Assembly: GCA_041641375.1 (NCBI GenBank)
Contig: JBEPYM010000112.1
Coordinates: 1 to 12,052 of the forward strand
Direction: 5' to 3'
Origin: Paenibacillus_AK sp041641375
GTDB lineage: Bacteria; Bacillota; Bacilli; Paenibacillales; YIM-B00363
DNA: 12,052 bases
Numbering within the stretch: the stretch's first letter is position 1; the number at the start of each line of letters is the position of its first letter. The position numbers and the translations under genes are program-made. Positions 6,273 to 12,052 of this stretch are shown here, in pieces. The notes under the pieces were generated by a model that did not search any database, had not been told where the DNA came from, and saw only the letters and a list, made by a program, of their open reading frames with translations.

Positions 6273-7052
6273 ATGATCGAACAAATCGATCTGGAAGCGC
6301 AGTCTCATCGTCCATGGCCTGCGCCGGACAAGCCGTGGATGATGTTTCAATCGTGGCAGCAGCTCTTATTTATGCACTGGCCGATTCCGGCCGATCTGAT
6401 GCGCAAATATATACCGGCTTCGCTTGCGCTGGATACGTTCGAAGGGGAAGCCTGGATTGCGGTTGTTCCGTTCCGGATGAGCGGCATTCGTCATCGCAGC
6501 CTGCCTGTATTGCCATGGGCATCCGAATTTCCGGAGCTGAATGTTCGCACTTACGTCACGTGCCGGGGGAAGCCGGGCGTATTTTTCTTCTCGCTGGATG
6601 CCGCCGATTCATTGGCTGTATGGGGAGCTCAAACCTTCTTCCACCTGCCTTATTATCGGGCGGATATCACTTGCCAGGCCGCGGGTGCTGCGGGTGCTGC
6701 GGCGATCCATTACGACAGCGTTCGCCGCAGCGGCGGCCAGCGGTTCACCGGAACATACCGCCCAATTGGTCCTGTGTATACGGCACAGCCAGGCAGTCTC
6801 GAGCATTGGCTGACGGAGCGATATTGTCTGTATGCCGTGTGGCGCGGCAACGCGTATCGCGGCGAAATCCATCATATGCCTTGGCCGCTGCAGCGAGCGG
6901 AAGCTTCCATTCAAGTGAATACGGTGCTGAACGGAACAGGAATTGTTCTACCGGATACCGAGCCGCTGCTCCATTACGCCGATCGGATCGATGTAGTCGT
7001 ATGGCCGCTGGAGAAGGTTATGAGCTACAAAGAGATGGGAGCCCCATCATAG
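6273..7052 (+). CDS. DUF2071 family protein (YqjF-like)
   Basis: A 259-aa soluble protein that fits DUF2071 (B. subtilis YqjF, about 240 aa). Family features: the N-terminal HRPWP..KPWMMFQSWQQLLF.HWPIP, RKYIPASLALDTFEGEAWIAVVPFRM, ELNVRTYVTCRGKPGVFFFSLDA, GTYRPIGP, LTERYCLY, and IHHMPWPLQRAEASI. The fold is related to acetoacetate decarboxylase-like proteins, but the activity is unknown. ATG 6273 has a good GGAGGGTGA (6257-6265). A long open frame shifted by two bases (6266-7063) is a shadow. An Ala/Gly stretch (AAGAAGAA) is encoded by a 9-bp tandem repeat GCGGGTGCT at 6681-6698 and may be a recent expansion. thyA follows 14 bases after its stop. Confidence 0.9.
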   Translation: MIEQIDLEAQSHRPWPAPDKPWMMFQSWQQLLFMHWPIPADLMRKYIPASLALDTFEGEAWIAVVPFRMSGIRHRSLPVLPWASEFPELNVRTYVTCRGKPGVFFFSLDAADSLAVWGAQTFFHLPYYRADITCQAAGAAGAAAIHYDSVRRSGGQRFTGTYRPIGPVYTAQPGSLEHWLTERYCLYAVWRGNAYRGEIHHMPWPLQRAEASIQVNTVLNGTGIVLPDTEPLLHYADRIDVVVWPLEKVMSYKEMGAPS

Positions 7053-7066
7053 AGGAGGAGTAAAAG

Positions 7067-7900
7067 ATGTCCGCTGCTGACCTTATGTACCGCGATCTGG
7101 TACAGGATATTATAGACAACGGGGTATGGGACAAGGATCAAACGGTCCGAACCGTATGGGCTGACGGTACGCCCGCCTATACCAAAAGCTTGATTAGCAA
7201 ACAGCTCCATTTCGACAATCGCGAGGTCCCGATTCTAACGACAAAGCGGGTGCCATGGAAATGGGCGATTCACGAAATGCTTTGGTTTTATGTGAAGAGG
7301 ACGAGTGACTGCGCCTATTTGGATCAGCATGAAGTGACGATCTGGAAGGAATGGACGAATAAGCATAACCACATCGGCAAGGCGTATGGCTATCAGCTTG
7401 GCAAGCCGGTTATCATCAAGGGCAAGCTAACGAATCAGGTGGACCATCTCATTGAGCAGCTGATACACAACCCGTCCTCGCGTAGGCATGTCATTTCGTT
7501 ATGGGATGTCGACGACCTGGATCAGATGGAGCTTTATCCATGCGTGTGGAACAACCAGTGGCTGGTGAAGGAAGGAAAGCTGCATCTGATCGTCCATGCA
7601 CGTTCCAACGATATCGCGCTTGGCAATCCGTTTAATGTGTTTCAATATTATGTGCTGCAGCGTATGGTGGCCCAGGTTACCGGTTATGAGCTTGGCACGA
7701 TGACCTTTAACCTGAACGATGCGCATATTTATGAGCGGCATATCGATCCGCTTCGCGAGCAGCTGCTGCGGGAGCCGTTCGCAGCTCCTCAGCTGTGGGT
7801 CAACCCGGAGGTGAAACGCTTCGACGACTTTACTATCGATGATTTCAAGCTGATCGATTACAAGTGCCATCCCTCGATCAAGATGGAAATTGCGATCTGA
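7067..7900 (+). CDS. thyA: Thymidylate synthase ThyA
   Basis: Methylates dUMP to dTMP using 5,10-methylenetetrahydrofolate, yielding dihydrofolate; cytoplasmic, essential for de novo dTMP synthesis unless another synthase exists. At 277 aa it matches the B. subtilis ThyA (phage phi3T-like) subfamily in length. Visible: folate/dUMP-site LTTKRVPWKWAIHEMLWF, HIGKAYGYQLG, the phosphate-binding SSRRHVI, catalytic Cys159 in LYPCVWNNQW, the dUMP-binding RSNDIALGNPFNVFQYY, and the C-terminal DFKLIDYKCHPSIKMEIAI. All key residues appear present. A strong GAGGAGG (7052-7058) lies 8 bases upstream. No dihydrofolate reductase gene is adjacent; instead the next gene starts on the last base of the thyA stop codon (TGATG). 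Confidence 0.96.
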   Translation: MSAADLMYRDLVQDIIDNGVWDKDQTVRTVWADGTPAYTKSLISKQLHFDNREVPILTTKRVPWKWAIHEMLWFYVKRTSDCAYLDQHEVTIWKEWTNKHNHIGKAYGYQLGKPVIIKGKLTNQVDHLIEQLIHNPSSRRHVISLWDVDDLDQMELYPCVWNNQWLVKEGKLHLIVHARSNDIALGNPFNVFQYYVLQRMVAQVTGYELGTMTFNLNDAHIYERHIDPLREQLLREPFAAPQLWVNPEVKRFDDFTIDDFKLIDYKCHPSIKMEIAI

Positions 7901-8391
7901 TGGGCGTCTTCGATCATGTTGACAATGCGGAGCTGGCAGAGGTTGTCTTTGAACCGATCGTACCGCTTATACGCGGCAAATCGCCGGAGGTGAAGCGCCG
8001 TGTATACGCCTCGCTGCCGTCCCCGTCATTTCAGGCCTTGTTTATGATACAGGTGTGGGCGAGTCATGCCAGGTTATCCGCGGCCGAATGGTATTGGTGG
8101 TCGGTGTTTTATTACAGACAGCCTGAGGCTTGGCAGGCGCTGCAGGATGCGTTGAGGTTTTTCTCGGAGGAGGAGCTGGCGCTGCTTGTGTCGGAATTCG
8201 TCAGCTTGCCGGTCGTGGCCTCCAGGAAGGAAACAAGCGTCTCCGATCTGGAGCATGATCCCTCGCTGGCCGCGGCGGTACATCGATATTACGACGAATT
8301 CATCCGCCTGCTGCCGTCGGCGATGATCCGGATTGGCGCTTGGATCAGAAGCCGCCCGGAGGAATTTCAACTCCCGGACAGCCTCGCATGA
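7900..8391 (+). CDS. Unrecognised Trp-rich soluble protein coupled to thyA
   Basis: A 163-aa protein that I do not recognise. The chosen ATG (7900) overlaps the thyA stop by one base; an in-frame start inside thyA at 7864 is not favoured. It is mostly helical with an acidic surface, no signal peptide and no clear membrane helix. Notable parts: IVPLIRGKSPEVKRRVYAS, an aromatic cluster EWYWWSVFYYRQPEAW, FFSEEELALLVSEFVSLPVV, and a C-terminal RYYDEFIRLLPSAMIRIGAW. No catalytic or metal motif stands out. Coupled translation suggests a fixed ratio with ThyA, but a functional link is unproven. A small stem (ACGGG/CCCGT, 8391-8406) follows directly after the stop without a U-run. Confidence 0.72.
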   Translation: MGVFDHVDNAELAEVVFEPIVPLIRGKSPEVKRRVYASLPSPSFQALFMIQVWASHARLSAAEWYWWSVFYYRQPEAWQALQDALRFFSEEELALLVSEFVSLPVVASRKETSVSDLEHDPSLAAAVHRYYDEFIRLLPSAMIRIGAWIRSRPEEFQLPDSLA

Positions 8392-8425
8392 CGGGATATA
8401 ACCCGTACATGGTATTCGTCCGCTG

Positions 8426-8650
8426 CTACGACTTGATCGTTTCAAAAAACTCGCATAATTGCCGCGAATGATAGGTAATATCCCCCACACCCGATTGGAT
8501 GATAATATCATCATCGGTGTAACGAATAATGATGCCGCCGGAATCGACAATGTGATCGTCTTGAAAAACGCGTATCCGGCGGCCGCGCTCCTGCGCCTCC
8601 AGAAAATCCGCATCCGTTATCAACCTTCGGGTTCTCGCCACTTGTATCAT
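8426..8650 (-). CDS. Small conserved-looking hypothetical protein
   Basis: Up to 74 aa, ending at TAG 8426-8428. The first ATG (8650) touches the GGAAGG ribosome site, so GTG at 8641 (nine bases from it) is the better start, giving 71 aa beginning ARTRRLITDADFLEAQ. The sequence is a basic helical start, then alternating beta segments RIRVFQDDHIVDSGGIIIRY and DDDIIIQSGVGDITYH, and a C-terminal helix. This hydrophobic/charged alternation looks like a real folded domain, and there is a convincing extended -10 promoter upstream. Function is unknown; no membrane segment. It converges on the thyA-coupled gene with a 34-base gap. Confidence 0.68.
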   Translation of the reverse strand: MIQVARTRRLITDADFLEAQERGRRIRVFQDDHIVDSGGIIIRYTDDDIIIQSGVGDITYHSRQLCEFFETIKS

Positions 8651-8673
8651 CCTTCCGAATACGTGAATGTCTC

Positions 8674-8682
8674 ATTATAGCA
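8674..8682 (-). promoter_or_regulatory. Extended -10 promoter of the small hypothetical gene
   Basis: Minus strand reads TGCTATAAT: a perfect TATAAT (8674-8679) with the TGn extension. No good -35 is present at 17 bp, as is usual for extended -10 promoters. The predicted start near 8667 is just upstream of the ribosome site. Confidence 0.55.
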
Positions 8683-8723
8683 TTCGTCACCCCACGAAGC
8701 ACATTTGAATATGGTAGAAGGAA

Positions 8724-8755
8724 AAGCGGCGGCAACTATGCTCGTGCAACCGCTT
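8724..8755. repeat. Inverted repeat upstream of the permease gene
   Basis: AAGCGG (8724-8729) and CCGCTT (8750-8755) can pair, with an inner GCA/TGC pairing. It lies in the leader between the two divergent genes and ends 15 bases before the permease ribosome site. It has no U-run on the plus strand; on the minus strand CCGCTTTT follows the stem, but no gene ends there. Role unclear. Confidence 0.3.
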
Positions 8756-8781
8756 ACCAAATGTGGGATCGGGGTGTTGAT

Positions 8782-10179
8782 ATGGAGTTAACGTTGTCCC
8801 ATTGGCTGTATGGGCTGGTGACTCTTGCTGTTATTGCGACCATGTTTATGAGAAAAGGCGTCGTTATCCCTACCTTAATCGGTACGTTCCTGATCGGAAT
8901 CGTCTATAAGGGGAGCCTGATCGGCGGATTTCAAGCCGTCTATCTGGCTAACCTGACCGCAGCCAAAGAGCTGTTTACGATATTTTTGATTATCGCACTT
9001 ATGGTGGCCTTGCTGTCGTCCTTGCGGGAGCTGGGGGCGGACCGGCTGATGGTGCAGCCGATTCAGAGGGGAATGATCAACGGGCATGTGTCGTTTTTTA
9101 TCCTTGTGGCGGTGACCTTCGTGTTATCGTTGTTCTTCTGGCCGACTCCAGCGGTGCCGCTGATCGGCGCACTGCTGATACCAGCAGCAATTCGGGCCGG
9201 ACTACCTGCGATGGGTGCTGCAATGGCGGTTGCGATTGCCGGACAAGGGATGGCGTTATCGTCCGACTATATGATGCAGGTGGCGCCTATGCTGAGCGCC
9301 AAAGGCGCCAATACGTCCATCGAGCTCGTCGCGGATCGGGCGCTCGTATTGTCGCTGATTACGGGGGGCGTCGCCATTGCGGCGGCTTATTGGTTGAATC
9401 GTGGCACGATTCGGAAGCCGGAGGTATCGCGCAGCATGACTGGCGTGAATACCGGATACACAGCTCAGCCGTTATGGGCGAACGTATTTGCGGTGCTGGT
9501 ACCGCTCGCGATGCTCGGAATCGTGCTGGTCATGGCGATGAGCAAGCTCGGCGGGCAAAGCTTCGGCGGCTTTGAAGGCGGCGACGGCGCTGCTCTGATC
9601 GGCGGCGTGGCAGCGATCCTGCTCATCTTGTCCTGTACGGCCTTCTCCAAACTCCAAGCTCTCGACAGGATCAGTGAGCACTTGATTGACGGCTTTGTGT
9701 TTGCCTTCCGGGCGATGGGTCCGGTTATCCCGATCGCGGGGTTTTTCTTCTTGGGAAATGCGGAATTCTCAGGGAGTATTCTGGCTTTATCCGGCGATGC
9801 TGCTAAGCCGGCCTTTCTGTTTGATATCGTCGCTTCCCTGCAATCGGTTATCCCGACTTCGGCGTTCTTCACAGCGTTCGGGATGCTGCTGATCGGTCTT
9901 ATTACCGGGCTTGACGGATCGGGCTTCTCCGGGCTTCCGCTCACAGGCTCATTATCCGGAGCATTGGCGCCTGCCGTCGGCATGGATCCGGCCACGCTCG
10001 CAGCCATCGGTCAGATGGGCGCAATCTGGGCGGGCGGTGGAACGTTGATCGCTTGGTCATCCTTGGTGGCGGTTGCCGGCTTTGCCAACGTATCTGTCGT
10101 GGAGCTGGCGCGGCGCAACTTTATTCCTGTCATACTCGGGCTTGTTGTGTCTACGGTTGTGGCGCTGCTGTTATGGTAG
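8782..10179 (+). CDS. Polytopic permease of the ion-transporter type, substrate unknown
   Basis: A 465-aa membrane protein with about 11-12 hydrophobic helices, Gly/Ala-rich. It starts at ATG 8782, with GGGGTG at 8771-8776; the in-frame ATG 8761 has no ribosome site. Features resemble ion-transporter-superfamily carriers (CitMHS/GntP/DctM-like): two half-domains, each with a break in a helix, seen in FFWPTPAVPLIGALLIPAA and GQGMALSSDYMMQV in the first half and in GLDGSGFSGLPLTGSLSG and GQMGAIWAGGGTLIAW in the second. The cytoplasmic loop around 210-235 divides the halves. Substrates of such carriers are usually organic acids or Na+/H+; which one cannot be told here. It stands alone, bounded upstream by a divergent gene and downstream by a strong terminator, so it is probably monocistronic. 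Confidence 0.8.
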   Translation: MELTLSHWLYGLVTLAVIATMFMRKGVVIPTLIGTFLIGIVYKGSLIGGFQAVYLANLTAAKELFTIFLIIALMVALLSSLRELGADRLMVQPIQRGMINGHVSFFILVAVTFVLSLFFWPTPAVPLIGALLIPAAIRAGLPAMGAAMAVAIAGQGMALSSDYMMQVAPMLSAKGANTSIELVADRALVLSLITGGVAIAAAYWLNRGTIRKPEVSRSMTGVNTGYTAQPLWANVFAVLVPLAMLGIVLVMAMSKLGGQSFGGFEGGDGAALIGGVAAILLILSCTAFSKLQALDRISEHLIDGFVFAFRAMGPVIPIAGFFFLGNAEFSGSILALSGDAAKPAFLFDIVASLQSVIPTSAFFTAFGMLLIGLITGLDGSGFSGLPLTGSLSGALAPAVGMDPATLAAIGQMGAIWAGGGTLIAWSSLVAVAGFANVSVVELARRNFIPVILGLVVSTVVALLLW

Positions 10180-10191
10180 CGAACAGGCGAT

Positions 10192-10223
10192 GGCGGCTTC
10201 GCTTTTGCGGAGTCGCTTTTTTT
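10192..10223 (+). terminator. Rho-independent terminator after the permease gene
   Basis: GGCGGCTTCGC (10192-10202) pairs along all 11 positions (with three G-U pairs) with GCGGAGTCGCT (10207-10217) around a TTTT loop, followed at once by a run of seven T (10217-10223). It begins 13 bases after the permease stop. A textbook intrinsic terminator, separating the permease from the VanW gene. Confidence 0.9.
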
Positions 10224-10306
10224 ATGGATCAAGGAACGGTTTTCCATGTTCTTACGTCTATTACCATTAGAGATATCGAAATGGATGGCAAACGATTATA
10301 AACCCG

Positions 10307-10314
10307 AAAGGAGG
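10307..10314 (+). promoter_or_regulatory. Ribosome binding site fixing the VanW-family start
   Basis: AAAGGAGG, a near-perfect complement of the 16S 3' end, lies 9 bases before GTG 10324. The upstream in-frame ATG 10246 has only AAGGA at 10231-10235. The strong site favours the GTG start and a 275-aa product. Confidence 0.7.
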
Positions 10315-10323
10315 CTGAGGATC

Positions 10324-11151
10324 GTGGCGAAGCTACAATCGTTAAAACCGGTTCAGCGGAGTAAGCTGCGGATTGCGCTTGGGAAGGCGTATTATCGGGC
10401 AAAACGTTATAAAGAATGGTATTTCGGCAGAGCGCGATATGCGTCTGAGCGCAGCGGACATACGCTTCCGTATTCCATCTTTGCACACCGAACACCACTG
10501 AGGCGGAAGTTGAAAGATGTCGACATGTGGATGCAGGAAAACAAGATTGTTAATTTGAATCTGGCCGCGAAGCGGTTAAACGGAGTCATCCTGAAACCTG
10601 GGGAAACGTTCTCGTATTGGCGATTGATCGGCAATCCAACTCGGCGTAAGGGCTACGTAGATGGTATGGTGCTCTTCTATGGAAAGGTAACGTCAGGCGT
10701 TGGCGGTGGTTTATGTCAACTCTCCAATATGATCTACTGGATGGCGCTGCACTCGCCGCTTACGGTTACGGAACGGTATCGCCACAGCTATGATGTGTTT
10801 CCTGATACTCAGCGCAGTCAGCCGTTTGGAAGCGGGGCGACCTGCTATTATAATTACCTGGATTTACAGATTCGCAACGATACTTCTGATACATACCAGC
10901 TGCAAGTGCGAGTAACAGACACCCATCTCGAAGGAGAATGGAGAGCGAGCAGTCCGTCCACTACAAAATATGAGGTTTACGAGAAGGAACATTGGATTAC
11001 CCATGAGTTTGTTGGTGGATATATCCGACATAATACACTTTATCGGTATGTATATGCATTGGACGGCGAGCTGGTGGACGACGAATGGGTCACGGATAAC
11101 CATGCAATCATGATGTATGAGCCGCTGCTGACGGGAAGCTCACCCGAATAA
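10324..11151 (+). CDS. Stand-alone VanW family protein
   Basis: With the GTG start the protein is 275 aa, the usual length of VanW of vancomycin-resistance clusters; an upstream ATG (10246) would add 26 residues. The VanW domain is clear: TLPYSIFAHRTPLRRKL, NLNLAAKRLNGVILKPGE, FSYWRLIGNPTRRKGYVDGM, the core GVGGGLCQLSN (residues 125-135, Cys131), PLTVTERYRHSYDVFPDT, and PFGSGATCYYNYLDLQIRND. There is no signal peptide or membrane helix, so this copy looks cytoplasmic. The biochemical role of VanW is not established. No vanH, vanA/B, vanX, vanY or vanRS homologue is in the window, so this is a house-keeping-type homologue, not evidence of glycopeptide resistance. The permease terminator precedes it; I found no convincing promoter in 10224-10306. 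Confidence 0.9.
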   Translation: MAKLQSLKPVQRSKLRIALGKAYYRAKRYKEWYFGRARYASERSGHTLPYSIFAHRTPLRRKLKDVDMWMQENKIVNLNLAAKRLNGVILKPGETFSYWRLIGNPTRRKGYVDGMVLFYGKVTSGVGGGLCQLSNMIYWMALHSPLTVTERYRHSYDVFPDTQRSQPFGSGATCYYNYLDLQIRNDTSDTYQLQVRVTDTHLEGEWRASSPSTTKYEVYEKEHWITHEFVGGYIRHNTLYRYVYALDGELVDDEWVTDNHAIMMYEPLLTGSSPE

Positions 11152-11254
11152 AGACGAAATGACACGTTGGCAGGTAGCAGCCGACTGTTTCTAAGTGACC
11201 CGCCGCCGGACAATCTGTGATAAGATAAAGAGATGAAAGGGGAGTGGGTCCAGG

Positions 11255-12052
11255 ATGGCCAAGGTCGTTGTCAATTATGTGGGTGAATTTGTACTTAGTG
11301 AGAGTCAGACGGAGACGCTGAAAGCCGCATTGCCCAATTTCGAGTTTGTCGTTGTACACGGCAAGGAATTCCAGGCGGAGCTGCTGGCGGATGCGGAAGT
11401 GTTTATCGGCAATCCGACGGATGCGATGCTGGTTGCGATGCCGAAGCTGCGCTGGATTCAGCTGCACAGTGCCGGTATTAACCAATACGTCCATAATCCG
11501 CATCTCCGCGATTCGGTCGTAGTCACGAACAGCAGCGGCGTGTTCGGCGTACCGGGTGCCGAGCAGGCGATTGCACTCGTGATGGCGTTCGTCAGACAAA
11601 TCCATGTACATATCCGGCAGCAGGATCAGATGATCTGGAAGAAGAACGACCATTGCCTCGAGGTACAGGATTCAACGGCTTTGGTGCTCGGGCTGGGTGA
11701 TATCGGATCGGAGATTGCGAGACGAATGAAGGGACTCGGCGCTTATGTCATCGGGGTGAAGCGGTCGGTGCCAGACGGAGAGCTGCCCGAATATGTAGAC
11801 GAGCTGGTAACGGTGGATCAAGTCGATCAAGAAATCGGAAGAGCGGATTTTGTGCTCAGCTCTCTTCCGTTAACGGAAGAGACCCAGCATTTTCTCTCCA
11901 GAGAGCGAATCGCTCGAATGAAGCAAGGAGCCGTATTTGTAAATGTGGGCAGAGGAGCGACGGTGGATGAGGCGGCGTTAATTGAAGCGCTTCGCGACGG
12001 CAGGCTGGAAGGAGCTGGACTCGACGTGACCGAGGTAGAACCGCTGCCGCAA
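11255..12052 (+). CDS. D-2-hydroxyacid dehydrogenase (partial, C-terminus outside window)
   Basis: 266 codons from ATG 11255 to the right edge without a stop. NAD(P)-dependent oxidoreductases of this family interconvert 2-keto acids and D-2-hydroxyacids. Seen: N-terminal substrate domain with LRWIQLHSAGINQY and the hinge VVTNSSGVFGVPGAEQAIALVMAF; the Rossmann motif GLGDIG (G146, G148, G151); then SSLPLTEETQHF, the catalytic-Arg segment NVGRGATVDEAALIEAL, and the Glu segment GLDVTEVEPLP. The catalytic His lies beyond the window. AAGGGGAG (11237-11244) lies 10 bases upstream. The residue after the second beta strand of the nucleotide fold is followed by KRS rather than an Asp, which hints at NADPH preference (inference). 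The substrate cannot be told; the 103-base gap from the VanW gene shows no clear terminator or promoter. Confidence 0.9.
   Translation, partial: MAKVVVNYVGEFVLSESQTETLKAALPNFEFVVVHGKEFQAELLADAEVFIGNPTDAMLVAMPKLRWIQLHSAGINQYVHNPHLRDSVVVTNSSGVFGVPGAEQAIALVMAFVRQIHVHIRQQDQMIWKKNDHCLEVQDSTALVLGLGDIGSEIARRMKGLGAYVIGVKRSVPDGELPEYVDELVTVDQVDQEIGRADFVLSSLPLTEETQHFLSRERIARMKQGAVFVNVGRGATVDEAALIEALRDGRLEGAGLDVTEVEPLPQ

Noticed and set aside
6266..7063. Long open frame of 265 codons shifted relative to the DUF2071 gene
   Set aside because: Low-complexity Ser/Gly/Arg/Cys-rich translation with no family features; the overlapping frame at 6273 encodes a clear DUF2071 protein with a good ribosome site.
8391..8406. 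Possible terminator after the thyA-coupled gene
   Set aside because: Stem of only 5 bp (ACGGG/CCCGT) with no U-run; too weak to call.
8074..8613. Minus-strand open frame of 179 codons across the unknown gene
   Set aside because: Antisense to two better-supported genes; composition is not protein-like and there is no ribosome site.
10271..10302. TATAAA at 10297-10302 as a promoter for the VanW gene
   Set aside because: No acceptable -35, and transcripts would begin within the ribosome site.
10324..11151. Vancomycin resistance determinant
   Set aside because: A VanW domain alone does not confer resistance and no other van genes are visible here.
11195..11226. Promoter of the dehydrogenase gene (GTGACC ... 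TAAGAT)
   Set aside because: Spacer is 20 bp with only moderate hexamers; not convincing.

Overview
The window looks like chromosomal DNA of a Gram-positive Bacillales bacterium, most likely Paenibacillus or a close relative. Reasons: moderately GC-rich coding, AGGAGG-type ribosome sites, sigma-A-like promoters, and protein families typical of that order (DUF2536/YrzA-like, DUF6199-like, DUF817, DUF2071, stand-alone VanW). The species is an inference from content; no rRNA or tRNA is present.

Region by region: (1) 1-633, minus strand, is the N-terminal part of an MTA/SAH-deaminase-like amidohydrolase that runs off the left edge. It is divergent from a broken MerR-regulator/SAM-methyltransferase fusion gene (703-1333). 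Between them lie two face-to-face promoters. The one for the amidohydrolase has the 19-bp -35/-10 spacing typical of MerR-controlled promoters. (2) 1382-1807 holds two small convergent genes, a DUF6199-like membrane protein (+) and a DUF2536 protein (-), which share a perfect inverted repeat at their 3' ends. (3) 1930-8391 (+) is a tightly packed run of seven genes, probably one operon or a coupled set: a His-rich putative lipoprotein, a membrane histidine kinase, a REC-DUF3369-HD-GYP response regulator, a DUF817 membrane protein, a DUF2071 protein, thymidylate synthase ThyA, and an unrecognised Trp-rich 163-aa protein. (4) 8426-8650 (-) is a small conserved-looking hypothetical gene with an extended -10 promoter. 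(5) 8782-10179 (+) is a polytopic permease closed by a strong intrinsic terminator at 10192-10223. (6) 10324-11151 (+) is a stand-alone VanW-family protein. (7) 11255-12052 (+) is a D-2-hydroxyacid dehydrogenase cut by the right edge.

How the genes may work together: the most coherent unit is lipoprotein + kinase + HD-GYP regulator, joined by a 6-nt gap and an ATGA overlap. It reads as an envelope-sensing two-component pathway whose output is hydrolysis of cyclic di-GMP rather than transcription. The His-rich lipoprotein is a candidate extracellular partner of the kinase. The left-edge pair suggests a second theme: a SAM-dependent methyltransferase-regulator fusion next to an enzyme whose family deaminates SAH/MTA, the by-products of SAM use. 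In this genome the regulator carries an internal deletion with a frameshift while its operator-promoter remains. I see no tRNA, rRNA, CRISPR array, insertion sequence or prophage, and no gene-free stretch longer than about 150 bases.
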